A stretch of 64,000 bases of DNA from Poa pratensis (taxonomy: Eukaryota; Streptophyta; Magnoliopsida; Poales; Poaceae), in the NCBI GenBank assembly GCA_947311845.1, contig CAMZMU010000034.1, positions 84,682,527 through 84,746,526 of the forward strand, read 5' to 3'. Both the position numbers and the translations under genes were made by a program. The notes under the pieces are model-generated. The model worked only from the letters and a program-made list of their open reading frames with translations, made no database searches and had not been told where the DNA came from. Shown here in pieces: positions 20,303-31,855 of this stretch. Position 1 is the stretch's first letter. Each line of letters begins with the position of its first letter.

Positions 20303-21355
20303 ATGATCAAACATGCAGGAAAAATGGCTGGCATCAATAACAAAGAATTCCAAGAACTACAAGTTGATGGAAGTAACTATCTATCATGGGCCATGGATTT
20401 GAAGATAAATTTGACTGGACGTAACTTTGGCCCTTGCATCATCACACCCCCCGAAAATGCCCCAGAAATACCACAAGTGGTAAAGTATGCTGCATTACAT
20501 TTCATAAGGCACCACCTCCATCCCGATCTAAAAACTGAATATCTAATGGAGGAGGACCCACTAGCTTTATGGAACTCCCTAAAGGAGAGATATGACCAAC
20601 AAAGAGCAGTAATGTTGCCGGAAGCCCAGAGAGAATGGTCTCTCATAAGGTTCCAAGACTTCAAGTCTGTGGCTGCATATAATTCTGCAGTGCATAAGAT
20701 TAATTCCAAACTGAGATTTTGCAATAAACAAGTTTCAGACGAGGAGTTAATAGAGAAAACCTTATGCACTTTCCACCCCTCGATGAGGATATTGCAACAG
20801 CAGTATCGTCAACAGAAATACACAAAGTATTCTGAGCTTATATACACATTACTTCAGGCTGAGAAGCATGATGAACTTCTCATGGAAAATCACAATGCTC
20901 GCCCAACGGGCGCCATGCCAATCCCTGAAGCACATGCTAATGCTCATTTTACTAGTAAATTTGGAAACCGTAAACGGAACTTCCGAAAATTCAAGGGAAA
21001 GTGGAAACCGAACAATGGTCAAAAGACCAGCGGTCTATCTAAGGGGAATGGTCATTTCAATAAAAATAACCAAAATGACAACTCTCAAACTTGTCAAAGG
21101 TGTGGATGTACGAATCATCGTACTAATGAATGCAGTATGCCCGACCACCTCGTGGAACTATACATGAAGTATGGCAAAGAAGTCAAACAAGTTCATGGAA
21201 ACAAAGCTGAAGCTCACTTCAACGACATACAAGACAACTCTCAAGTTTGTCCATCTCAAAGTTCTATTGAAGAATTCAAGCCAATGGACGATATCATCCT
21301 CGATGATGACATGCTTGTGGACTACACCCAAGATGTTTTTGGAGACCTCAATTAA
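20303..21355 (+). CDS. Copia gag polyprotein (nucleocapsid), 350 aa, intact
   Basis: The frame is open for 350 codons; translation may begin here or at the in-frame Met at 20324. The N-terminal two thirds is the Copia-type gag domain (NYLSWAMDLKINL near residue 30, then LWNSLKERYDQQ and FKSVAAYNSAVHKI). A basic lysine-rich stretch follows (GNRKRNFRKFKGKWKP), then a zinc knuckle CQRCGCTNHRTNEC (C-x2-C-x4-H-x4-C) near residue 264, and an acidic C-terminus. Gag packages element RNA into cytoplasmic particles. That gag is intact while pol is dead suggests selection or recent derivation. The frame ends with TAA, and no protease follows in frame. Confidence 0.85.
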   Translation: MIKHAGKMAGINNKEFQELQVDGSNYLSWAMDLKINLTGRNFGPCIITPPENAPEIPQVVKYAALHFIRHHLHPDLKTEYLMEEDPLALWNSLKERYDQQRAVMLPEAQREWSLIRFQDFKSVAAYNSAVHKINSKLRFCNKQVSDEELIEKTLCTFHPSMRILQQQYRQQKYTKYSELIYTLLQAEKHDELLMENHNARPTGAMPIPEAHANAHFTSKFGNRKRNFRKFKGKWKPNNGQKTSGLSKGNGHFNKNNQNDNSQTCQRCGCTNHRTNECSMPDHLVELYMKYGKEVKQVHGNKAEAHFNDIQDNSQVCPSQSSIEEFKPMDDIILDDDMLVDYTQDVFGDLN

Positions 21356-21599
21356 ACTCCATAAACACTTGATGTCATTTAGCCATTAAAATACTACAAA
21401 ATGTTATATTGTATAACAATAAGTAGAATAAAGTCTATCAGACTATGTAGAATAAAAGTCTATCAGACTATGTATATTGTATTATGTGAATCAGACATAA
21501 TATTGTAATGAATTTATATTTGATATTTGTAACATAAATACTATGTTGGTGAATATATGAATAAAAATATATATTCTATACATTCTATTTTATTCACGG

Positions 21600-23900
21600 G
21601 AAACAATCCGATGAAAAAAGAATCATTTTTAGTGGATGGTACCACCACTACTATCATTTTTAAGGGAAACGAAACATTTTCAAACTCTTACTAAGAGTAA
21701 GGACGATGTTATGACTGTAAATAGGCATAACACAACAATTATTGGTTCCTAAAGAACCATATTCATACTCCCTATAGGTACTACTATTCAGAATGCACTC
21801 TTGTGTCCTGATTATACCCGTACCGTTGTAAGCTTCAAACATATCCGATTAAACATTTTTGTTTAACAAAAAGCAACGGATATGAAGAACAAACCCTTAA
21901 AGACAATCTATATTCATTTCATCCGGATTATGTTATACATACATAAAACCCGTACCTTATGTTACAAGATAATTTTCAAAACCTTGATAAATTCAAGACT
22001 TGGCAAGATTGCCTTGATCATCCTGGAACAGGTATGATAAGAAAATTTATTAACAATTCTGTTGGTCACAACTTAAAAGTTTCAAATCTCAAGTCATCAG
22101 ACTTTATGTGCATCACATGTGCCATGCGAAAAATAATTTTAAGGCTCTCTCACCTTAAAATTACAAATGAACCACTCAATTATTTTTTATCATATTCAAA
22201 AATATATATGTGGACTATTCAACCATTATCTCGCTCATATAGCATACCCAGAATGGCGTAGCTAATATCTTTATCAAAAGAATCAAATTAACCAAATGAC
22301 CACTGATACAGAATTTTAATATACCAACATCTTGTTGGAGACCTGTAGTCTTACACGCACAGATCTATTCTAGATCATTCCAACTGCATTCATACTGCTT
22401 CCCCTTGCAGTAAGTACGTGGAAATGAAACAAGTATTTCCTATCTGCGATATTTTGGTTATTACCAATATCACCACTCCAGCGTATATGATCTATGTGAG
22501 ATATTACTATTTATTTATCCGTCAATCATGAATATCTCAAGCTCCTATCAGGAGAATAGCTTATAACCTGTACGCTGATTACACTTAATATAAGGACATT
22601 TTCGGCATTAGGGGGAGATTCATACCACAAAGAATGCCGATAAATTAGAAATGTCATAAGACATTCAGTCCTCATATTCACGTACTTAAAAACTGAACAT
22701 AAAGTTCAATATATTTGCAACACATTGCAAATCTGCCACATACATTTACCTATGACAAAGACGTCATGAAATTACATTATGCATGCATTGTGCCATAAAA
22801 AGTGGAAGTATCTCGTACCACCACTATTCTCCCCAAATGAGAGCATTAGGGGGAGAAACATGGTCACATGAGAAATGAGTTCTCATATGTATCCGCGGAA
22901 ATAGAGGAAATTATATCCTCAACTAGTAAATGTAGTTCAACCTCAAGTTGAATAAAACATAACGGATGCTCATCATCCAAACCCAACATAAATGTGCACA
23001 CTATTTGAAGTGTTGGGAAATCGAAACACCTTGACTCCATTGTTATGGGAAATCACGAGGAGTTAAAAGATGTAAATATTATTTCCACAATTTTACTTGA
23101 TTCAACAGAATCATATTACATAAAGACTACATTTGTCGACAAATATTTATTCTTGGATTGCTAAACCTTTAGGGCCCTGAACCAAAATCCATGGTAGAGT
23201 GCCTCATGCACTCATATATTGGTTCAACTAGAAGGAGGCAATTAAGAATAGCATTCGCTAAACAAAAGAGAGGTATTTACCACAGTAATACATTCTCCTC
23301 ATAAGCATCTTCCCTTTTGGAAGACAAATGAATTTTTGTTCATAATGAGGTGGTGAGAAAAAGCGATGCTTGTAGCACAAAGGGTTCACGCAGAGACCCG
23401 ACATCGATTATGATGTAACATACCCTCTTGGTATAAGTGGAATTACGTTTCGATATCAATATTATTGGCAGTACAAATAAACTATCCATGCAGTTCATAG
23501 ACGCGGTGATTTCATACTCATATGGATCACTCATCTCGGATATCTATATGGATGTCCAAGAACAAATCACAACATATATTGTGTAAAACATCAAAAGTCA
23601 CTCAATGACTTAAATAGTCGAAAATTTGTGTGGTACAATCGACTATGAGTGTTCTTTCTTCGAAAGGATTACTTGAATAAAGATTGCTTACATGTAGTCA
23701 TTAACAAAATCCCTCACGGATTCTACATGACCTATGTATATATCGATGATTTTATCATCGAAGTCTATACAATACATAAAAGGTGTTCACAATCATATCA
23801 AGACGGATATTATGTAGTTAAGATTCAATAGAATCATCTATCATTATCTATCAAGATAATACCATTTGTATTGCTCAAATGCATATGATTTATATATAGA
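21600..23900 (+). pseudogene. Decayed Copia pol region
   Basis: Fragments appear in the right order. A GAG-pre-integrase segment (21959-22250) contains DHPGTGMIRKFINNSVGHNL and a degraded zinc-finger part CITCAMRK. Integrase-region remains follow to about 23330. RT remains at 23560-23780 contain KIPHGFYMTYVYIDDFIIEV, where YIDD stands for the YVDD box. Most of integrase, most of RT and nearly all of RNase H are missing or scrambled by stops. No protein could be made. Confidence 0.8.
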
Positions 23901-24253
23901 ACAATATTGCAAAATTAATGCAAAGTTCAGGGGGAGAAAACTCCTAGAACTAAACTTATTAATTATCATCCGATAAATAAAAATATTGTACTCTCTTCCT
24001 TATGAGTTCTCCAACGGATTTCTCATATAGGTTTTAATGAGACAAGTACTATACCCACGGTATATCAAAATTTCTATATTTTCCTCCTATATTTTTCCCA
24101 CAGGATTTAGAAGGATATAAGACTCTGCAAGATCAAAGATTCTCAAGATTTCAAGATCGGAGAGCATCAAGATCAAACAAGGATTTTTCAACACTCAAGA
24201 TATATGAAGAATTACAAATGATTCTACGATGGACAGCGTTGTCCAAGGGGGAG

Positions 24254-24472
24254 TGTTAGAAACAAGCTAGCAGTTAACAGCAGTTAACAAGTAGCTTTAG
24301 ATATAGGCTACTTAGGCAGTTAGAAAACTTGGCGTTGTCCAAACGCTGTGTCCACCGAAGAGACACAAACACTGTAACCGACCATGTAACACGACTGTTC
24401 GGGTACTATATATACCCCACAGTACCATCAATAAAATCAATCATTCGCTCCACTCTCTCTCGTTTCTTCTCA
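24254..24472 (+). repeat. 3' LTR of the Copia element
   Basis: 219 bp, apparently identical to the 5' LTR, preceded by the polypurine tract at about 24245-24253 and followed by the GCTGC duplication. Confidence 0.9.
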
Positions 24473-24477
24473 GCTGC

Positions 24478-25259
24478 TTCTTCAGTTGTCTCGTTGCTGA
24501 GAAGCTCATGTTCTACACGGACAGGTTTACTGACAAGTTATTGCCTGGATTCAGAACACCGTGGAGAAGCGTGGCGACATTCCTCGTGGCGGGCCTCTTG
24601 CCGGGCGCCATGGCGGAGCAGGCAAAGGCGAACTCGAAGCGGCCGTGCATCGGATTCTTGTTGCTGATGGCGGCCTCACCGTGGAACGTGGGATGGGCTA
24701 TCCGCAGCCCATGGCTGTGCTACTCGCCAGCCCATGGCTGTGCTACTCGCCGGCCGCGCCAGCGACGGACTAGGCAGCCTGCCAGTGGCAGAGCTCTACC
24801 TCTCTCGTCTCCTAAACAGCTACATGTCTGAAGCATATGATTCGCAAAAGCACAACTGCATCGCTCTGCTCCCGATGACTCTTAGTCCTAGTCCAATTGC
24901 ATCGCTCTTCCTCCACACAAACAAATTACAGTGGGGCATTGCCGTCTTAGCATCCCAGTATAGTTTTTGCGTTTGAGTTCCTGGAGCGATTTCTTCCTTT
25001 CAAATAGGTGCACGGATTCTGGAGGATGTATGTTTACACAAGCAAACACGACCGTATATATTGTTGCTTGTCGGCACCATGAATTATTTGGTCAAAAAGT
25101 TTTGGTAGCAGCAATGGCACGTCAAGAGGAATTTATAAATTGCAGCAGATTTTTCATATAGGCATGTTAGACATTTATCTATTGCAACATATTTTTCATA
25201 TAGGCATGTGCTCAATCCATTTAATTTTTTTGTAACAGATTGTAACAGTCTAATCTTAG
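24478..25259. other. Right flank of the Copia insertion, unassigned
   Basis: A GC-rich stretch to about 24790 holds a plus-strand frame (24508-24831) without a recognised domain, including a 22-base tandem duplication with AGCCCATGGCTGTGCTACTC near 24707-24750. AT-rich sequence follows, in which CATATAGGCATGT occurs twice (about 25155 and 25197). Confidence 0.4.
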
Positions 25260-25382
25260 AGTGGTCATAGTGGGCAACGGAAAATACCTGCTAGTCATGG
25301 GGGTATCTACACACCCATGCGGTGTATAAATTTTGCCAAAGAAAGTCAGTTTATATGGAGAGTGTATTTTTGAACTGAGCTA

Positions 25383-25741
25383 CATGGAGCTCGTTTTTGA
25401 AAATTCGAAATTGACATTTTTAGGTTTCCAAAAATCGTGAAATAATTCCCGGTTGTAGATATTGTCTAGATCTACAATCGTGCAAAATTTCAGCTCTATA
25501 TTCGTTGTATTTTGGTCTGTACAAAAAGACAAATCGTGGGAAAGTCAAAAATTTGAAATTGTGCATTCTTCACACCCAGATCCACCCGTTTGTCTTTTTT
25601 GTGCAGCCCAAAATACGGCGTATTTGGAGTTAAAAATTTGCACGATTGTAGATCTAGACAATATCTACATCTGGAAATGTTTTCGTGATTTTTGGAAACT
25701 TTAAAATGTCGATTTTGAATTTTCAAAAAAATGAGCTCCAT
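25383..25741. repeat. Large imperfect palindrome (foldback element)
   Basis: The left arm (25383 to about 25540) and right arm (about 25584 to 25741) are near reverse complements, from ATGGAGCTC at the left to GAGCTCCAT at the right, with shared blocks such as TGTAGATCTAGACAATATCT. The central loop is only about 45 bases. A transcript would fold into a hairpin of roughly 150 base pairs. Such elements in cereals are usually foldback or MULE-derived non-autonomous transposons. Confidence 0.85.
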
Positions 25742-25854
25742 TATAGATTTTCGGTTTATATGCTCCCATAAATGCATGTACATATCGTAATAGGGTTTCT
25801 TTCTACATGTCAAACTCGAAAAAATCGCAAAAGCACGCCCTTCAAAAAGAGATT

Positions 25855-26127
25855 GAGGCCTCTTTGATTTTAAGGATTTCCGTAGGGTTTCTATAGGATT
25901 CCATCCCTATGGAATTTTCCCCAAGGATGGTATCCTGTAGGAATTTCGTAGTGTGTTTTCACGGGAAAAGAAACATGAGGTCCGACCTCATGTTAAAATT
26001 CCTTCATTGCAATCAAACAACAATTGTGAGAATTCATGTGTACATAGGATCCGGCTGGTCATGACTTCCTATTCCTTTATACTTCCTATTCCTTTGATTT
26101 TCCTACCCTTCAAATCAAAGGAGGCCT
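25855..26127. mobile_element. MITE with AGGCCTCTTTGATTT ends
   Basis: The left end AGGCCTCTTTGATTT and right end AAATCAAAGGAGGCCT form a terminal inverted repeat of about 15 bp with one extra base. The interior has inverted subrepeats (CTATAGGATTCCATCC; CCTATTCCTTTG twice). No coding frame. The TSD is unclear (GATTG versus GAATG), so the superfamily is not decided. Confidence 0.65.
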
Positions 26128-27329
26128 GAATGTGAGATCATTCAAATTTCAAAAAAAAAGATTGAATGTGAGCAACCCTTTTTTGAATAAACAATTCATA
26201 TTTTTTGTTTTTCATATTGTGAACTTTAATATCTTATATTGTTGTGTCAAAAAACAATTGAGCACCGAATACCCAACATAAAAATCCTAGCTCCGCCTAA
26301 CCCCTCCCTAGTTGCGCCTCTTAATTGCTAACGGCCTTATTCTTAAAGGAAATCGGAACAAATAGCTTTTACATGTAAAAAAGAACTCTGGATGATCACC
26401 GTCACACGGCCAGTGTTAATGGCGTCAGAGATGAACACACAACCAGGATGCTCTGTCAGAGAATAAAAGTGAAGATAGATAATCATGAAAATCTTGTAGC
26501 ATATCTGCGTTGCATGTAGAACTAATTAATACAAACTACTAGTGGCTTGGTTTCCTCTCTCGCTACGCCTATGTGTACAGTGAAATCTTACCTAGCTAAC
26601 TAAAGGCAGCCTGATTCCCGTGACTATCTTTCTGGTCAGGCTCTATAAGCTGGTAGAGTGACATCTCTCCACAGCTCAATTTATCACTTATCCCTGCCAG
26701 AAAGTAAATATAAAACTTTTTTTTGTGCTATAGAGGAGCAGACATAGGGAATAGATTGGAATTAACGCACGCAGGACACACATTCTAGGATTATGAGGCA
26801 TCTGGAATATCTTCAAAACCAACGATTGGGGTTCATCGTGACGTTTTCGACTTCGTAGTACTGTGTAGTCTGTTCCGTCCTCATGATGTCGGTTAGCTTG
26901 AATCTAAACCGGATGGTAGAGCAAGAAGGCAATCCTAGGTACGCCGCATGCCGTTGAGACGTGACGAGTGATCATACTGCAGAAATGATACCTGGTTTAG
27001 TCCCGTGCTACAATTTTTTGATCGAGCTTAGCTCTAATATTGATCAATGTGAATTCGTGTCGTTTTGATTATGTATAGATTGATCGGCTGTACCAGAATA
27101 TAGGCTTATGCATTGATGTGATGTACCTTATAAGTACTCCTTTTTTTTTAGATGCCTTATAAGTACTCCTAGATGCCAAGGATATGAAAGTCAATGGAGA
27201 AAACGTGAGGAAATGTTGCCTCCGAGGTATACCTGTAGATGTGTCATTGATGTTAGGCGAAACTTTAAACTTTTCACGACAGCAACCACCTACTACTTGA
27301 GGTGAAGCAGAGGCACAAGAACTCAAACT
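26128..27329. other. Unassigned sequence
   Basis: Mostly AT-rich; no gene or element recognised. Confidence 0.4.
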
Positions 27330-27870
27330 TCTAAACGCCGTCCTTGATGCCCTCCCCACCTTCGCTATGGCCTATGGGTGCCCTGGAGCTCCCGCCCCCG
27401 CTCATCAGTGCCATCGAGGGGGTGCGGCGATCGTTCTTGTGGGATGTCAAAGAGCGCCGAGCCAGTGGTTCTCGTTGCCTGGAGCCCTGGACTGATGTTT
27501 GTCGCCCTAAGGAAAAGGTGGCCTCGGCATCAAAAGTATGACGACGAAAAACGAATGCCTTCAGCTGAAACTAGTCCACCGCTTGCACTCTGACGCCGAC
27601 GCCCCCTCGCCACGCTGGGCTTGGTCTGGCCCGATGGGGCAGCACTGGAAGGGGTTCATCGCGCTCATGTCCATCTACAGAAGGATTGCAAAGGTGCAGG
27701 TTGGGGACGGCCGCCGTTTAGCGTTCTAGCTTGATGTGTGGCTGGGGGAGCAAACCCTATGCTCCATGTTCCCTGCTCTCTTCTCTCATGGCAAGGATCA
27801 GAATGCTTCGGTCCATGCCGTTGTCGGCGCGAGGCTGCGCCAGACCCTGGCCCTCGCCTCTCATAATCTT
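27330..27870 (+). pseudogene. LINE ORF2 fragment (downstream of RT)
   Basis: Frames at 27344-27541, 27538-27729 and 27736-27933 together encode the connector downstream of the RT: AIEGVRRSFLWDVKERR, then CLQLKLVHRLHS, then VQVGDGRRLAF and LDVWLGEQTLCSMFPALFSH. This series (R-FLW, K-H-L, GDG…FW-D-WL, FPALFSH) is characteristic of plant LINEs. A TAG follows GRRLAF, and frameshifts separate the blocks. No RT core and no 3' tail are present. Confidence 0.75.
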
Positions 27871-28575
27871 CTTATTCCTAAAGCACAAAGCAAAATGTTC
27901 AGATTAACGAACAAACTATGCACCTTAGATTGAACATCCAAATTGCCAAGGCTTACCCCTTTGTCCCTATATGCAGGGTTTCAAATGTTATTTTGATGTG
28001 TTCCAAATTCATATGAAGATATAAAGTGAGAGGCTAACTTCGGAGCGAAGCGGAGGCCCGTCGCCGGAGGCTTGGGCCGTAGGGTTTATGCCACCATATA
28101 TACATCTTGTAAGCCGTCGCTTGGGGTAAGCCACACATTGTAAACCCACGGCGTTTGTAACCTCACCCGATATAGTGAAGTATTGCTGGCTGGCGCCCGT
28201 GGTTTTTTCCTCTCCTTTGTTTGGAGAGGTTTTCCACGTTAAAATCTCGTGTCCCCTTTGGTTTGATCGTTCCGCTCTTCGTCGTTTATTTGCTATCGTT
28301 TATAACATCAAATCCTCACAATTTTTTTTTTCGAGTAACCTCTCAAGCAGGGCAGGACGTTCCTGCAATTCGACCAGAGTGGGGCATGACATATCAAAGT
28401 TCCAAAGGTCCATATTGCCGATGACATCATGCGGCACATCGTTATTCAGAGGGTTATCGGCCGACACATACATACCATTATCCATAAGAAACCACATGTA
28501 AGCTTCTAAAACAGTCAATCTATTAGTAAGATCAACAATGTTGTTCTCATTCAAAATCCATCCCCTACAGCAATG
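27866..28575 (-). pseudogene. Partial copy of the group VII ERF gene
   Basis: Two blocks match the ERF gene at 31856-33904. Block one (about 27866-27985) matches its 3' UTR (compare CCAAATTGCCAAGGCTTACC with CCAAATTGCCAAACCTTACC at 31806). Block two (about 28380-28575) matches the C-terminal coding part: NNIVDLTNRLTVLEAYMWFL and [12 protein letters not shown], against [20 protein letters not shown] and [13 protein letters not shown] solo LTR interrupts the copy, and a further ~60-bp insertion lies at 28323-28380. No AP2 domain, promoter or exon 1 is present. It is a diverged, truncated duplicate in the same orientation, about 3.5 kb away. Confidence 0.8.
27986..28307. mobile_element. Solo LTR, 322 bp
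   Basis: Begins TGTTAT and ends ATAACA, flanked by a perfect 5-bp duplication TCAAA (27981-27985 and 28308-28312). The interior has a GC-rich block and a GTGG-TTTTTTCC…CCACGTTAAAATCTCGTGTC segment typical of Copia LTR R/U5 regions. No internal retrotransposon sequence remains, as expected after LTR-LTR recombination. It lies in the 3' UTR part of the ERF pseudogene. Confidence 0.85.
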
Positions 28576-29341
28576 GTAGAAATGTTCGCAATATATGGAG
28601 TGTTGGTGTCATGAAGATCTCCTTGTGAATGATTGTGCACTCTAATTGAATGCATGGAATGCTTACGGATGCCCCATTTATGTTAGCAATATTCCTACCG
28701 AGATTACCAAACTTGCAGCACCTAAGGGTCCACATCATACATGTGAGGTTAATTGTTGGCGTCTTTTACAGTACCTTTTACTGATGCGGGAGAGGGACTA
28801 GTATGATTTGATTTAACGGTTCAGATGATAGCGTCTAAAATTAGGCCCAACAAGGCCATCCAGTTGTAATTAGATGTAAAACAATTCCCAGCCGTACGCC
28901 TCCTCCGCGCCGCCATCGACGCCGATCCATACGCCGGCGTTGCGCAGTCATTGGCGCCCACTCCTACACCCATTGTCACACATCCTACGACGCGGATCCC
29001 GTCGCCCACGCCCAGGCAAATTCTCATGCCAGTCAACCCGCTGTCTCTAGTCTCCCGCTCGCGCTTGGCTCGTTGCCGTTCAAACGGCGACAGTTTCCTT
29101 CCCACTATTGTGTCACTGTCGTCGTCCTATACAGCGAAATTCTCGTCGTCCCTAAGCCGTGATTTCTGCCATGGTGTTCTTTGTGGATTATTTGAACAAA
29201 ATTGATAGAGCCCAATAATTGAGTCACGTGAAGTCATCTGTATTAATTCAGCAACTTTTGAATCAATCAACAACATAGTACTAAGTAACAACATCATTAC
29301 GAGACTCGGGGAGCCATATACATGGTTCGATCCTAACTAGC
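28576..29341. other. Unassigned sequence
   Basis: A GC-rich patch (28895-29120) has open frames on both strands but no recognised domain. Confidence 0.4.
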
Positions 29342-29342
29342 T

Positions 29343-29506
29343 ACTCACTCTTTTTTTAATATAAGATGTTTTAGCAAATATCCAGATGCACATGTACATA
29401 AATGTATGTAGACATGTATTAGTGTGCATGTTCACTCACTTTAGTATGTATGTAGACAACATGTGCAACACCTAAAACATCTTATATTAAAAACAGAGAG
29501 AGTAGC
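29343..29506. mobile_element. Stowaway-like MITE
   Basis: The ends CTCACTCTTTTTTTAATATAAGATG and the inverse CATCTTATATTAAAAACAGAGAGAG make a long terminal inverted repeat, flanked by TA on both sides. The tip is diverged from the CTCCCTCCGT consensus. Confidence 0.7.
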
Positions 29507-30796
29507 TGCTAGACACATGGCGTGCACGCGTGAGACAGAACGCAGCTGCCAGTCCACCTCTAATATGATGCGCCTTCATGCGCGGATGCGCCCCATCTCC
29601 ACAATGGGGCTGAATCCTGGCGACTGGGGTGCAGGGCGCGGCCGGAGTGTGGACTGTGAAGGACAAGGTAAACCATGTGAGTGCAGACAATGACAACGGC
29701 GTTCGCGCCAACACAACAGGGGCTGGGACACACCGGCGACGTAGAGGACAACCGGAACACGGCGGCGGAAGTGCTCACTTGCGGACGACGAGTAGCTGCG
29801 GTCCGCGGAGTAAATGGATTTTGGATTAGAAATTTCTTATTTTCTTTGATCGACGGTGCCCATAAAGATGGGCTCAGTTGGGTCGAGGTAGGGCTTGTTC
29901 ACGTAATTGATTTTGTGCGGTGGTGTGCCATATCGACTAGTACGAGTTGTACTACTCAGGTTTTAACCACTAGTATGAATTGATATAGGCCTTTGGATCT
30001 TCAAAAATAGACGGCTCTTATTGATTTGAGGGTACCACAAAAGGCCTCGAAGAAAAATAACTGCCATTTCGTGCAACTCGGATTATTTTTAAGTTAGCTG
30101 CCTTTGTCAATAGATCGACATTGAAGGAATCTGTTGCAAGCATCACCCAGCTCGGATTATTTTGAAGTTAGTGTTCGACGAACACTCTCCATTCCTCGCT
30201 TTGCTACCCATCTGGCCATGCATCAATGGGCTTCTCTTTGAAGTAGAAGTAGGCGTGTGAGGAGAGCATGCAAGTGGCGACCACTTCCTGAGTGACAATG
30301 GATTCGTGGATTAGAGCAACCGGATAACACCTGAATAACAAAGACGACTGTGTCGAGATTACCTGGCTAATACCTTTGGTGAACGCTATGCGATTGATAA
30401 AGAATAAAAACATACTCAACTCTAGCTATGCCCTCATAAAAAAAGACTACTTATGCCTGAGATCAAATCAAGGACCTAATATAACATGATAGGATACCAC
30501 CAAGTCAGTGCAGTTTCTAGTGACACTGACCGAATCAACTAAAATGCAAAGTGGTAAAGCTTCTATATTAGTGACGAGCAACAAATCACCATGATGGTTA
30601 ACCATCTAGATTAGTGACAAGCACATATCTTCTAGATGTATAATTGAGTTGCAAAAAAATGTATACGGATGTGGATGTATATTTGAGTTGACAAAGAAGA
30701 AATTAAACTTAGTATGAAGATCCTTAAAATAGTGCGTATCACTCCCACTCATGAATTAGGAGGCGCACACAGCATAAACTGCAAAGATAAGAACTA
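29507..30796. other. Unassigned sequence
   Basis: No supported gene. Two copies of CAGCTCGGATTATTTTGAAGTTAG-like sequence occur near 30070 and 30150. Confidence 0.4.
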
Positions 30797-30957
30797 CTCC
30801 CTCCGTTCACTAATATGAGTCACACTGGACCCATTTCAATTTGGACTACAGACATACTAATATGAGTGAATCTATGTACAAACTAAATCTAAATACATTT
30901 GAATCAAGAAAATTGAAATGATGGGTCAGTGTGCCTTATATTAGTGAACGGAGGGAG
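30797..30957. mobile_element. Stowaway MITE, 161 bp
   Basis: It begins CTCCCTCCGTTCACTAATA and ends with TATTAGTGAACGGAGGGAG, flanked by TA dinucleotides (30795-30796 and 30958-30959). Both are diagnostic of Stowaway elements of the Tc1/mariner superfamily. It lies about 0.9 kb downstream of the ERF gene. Confidence 0.95.
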
Positions 30958-31028
30958 TACAAGATCGTGCCGCTAGTATCAAAGATACCAAATCTAGTGC
31001 ATTTTGCCAGAGCCCAAAGTGGCAAGAT

Positions 31029-31610
31029 TTAATCAGCATCATCTCCAAGAATATAGATGACAGTTCTGCTCACCTCACCTATACAGTAGAAATCGCGCAA
31101 GCAACCAGACAATTCCAAATTTAACAGATAAACTTACTTTCATAAATAAGATTATACGGGTTACTTTTATCACCAACTAAACTCCCAGAACTGAAAGAAT
31201 GAGTGATCAAGTGCACAGATTAAAGCATACTGGGGACAGATTCATGGTGTTCACAGTCAGACACGGTAGCAACAACATGAACGATAGAGCAGTTTTTCAA
31301 TCTCATAAACGAGATATAATCAGCATCATCTCGAAGAATATAAAGGACAATTTTGCTTTCCTCACCTGTACGGCTGTACGGTTGAAATAGTGCAAGCAAC
31401 CCAACTCCAAATTTTAACAAATAAACTTACTTGCATAAATAAGAATATATAGGTTACTTTATCACCAACTAAACTCCCGGAACTCAAGGAAAGAGTGATT
31501 AAGTGCACAGATTAAAGCATACTGGGGACAGAGTAATCATCTTCACAGTCAGATACGGTAACAACAACATAAACGATAGAGCAGTTTTTCAATTTCATAA
31601 ATGGCTGCCA
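31029..31610. repeat. Two-copy tandem repeat (~290 bp) downstream of the ERF gene
   Basis: The segment starting AATCAGCATCATCTC at 31031 recurs at 31319; AAGTGCACAGATTAAAGCAT occurs near 31208 and 31500. Copies differ at many sites. Small frames in this region simply mirror the repeats. Confidence 0.8.
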
Positions 31611-31855
31611 TACAGAGACAGACAAATAGGGAACGGGTTACAAAAGAGACTCAGGATGCAACTTTTCACATCTAAGCTTAGACATAAGCATATGCTAGCC
31701 GAAGGTGACAATCGGGTGCCTTCCCAATCTCCCATATCTTATTCCTGAAAAAACAGAGCAAACAGTTCAGAATAACGAAAAGACATTGCACTTCAATTTG
31801 AAAATCCAAATTGCCAAACCTTACCCTTTCTCCCTATATACAGGGTTTGAATCCC

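Larger units (their letters stand above)
18399..24472 (+). mobile_element. Copia LTR retrotransposon with identical LTRs, pol decayed
   Basis: Two 219-bp LTRs (18399-18617 and 24254-24472) begin TGTTAGAAAC and end CTTCTCA; reading them side by side I find no difference. A perfect 5-bp TSD GCTGC flanks the element (18394-18398, 24473-24477). A polypurine tract AAGGGGGAG lies just before the 3' LTR. The likely primer binding site is CGTTATCAAGCACG directly after the 5' LTR. The interior has an extra GC-rich ORF, an intact gag frame and a pol region full of stops and deletions. It must therefore rely on proteins from other elements for movement. Confidence 0.95.
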
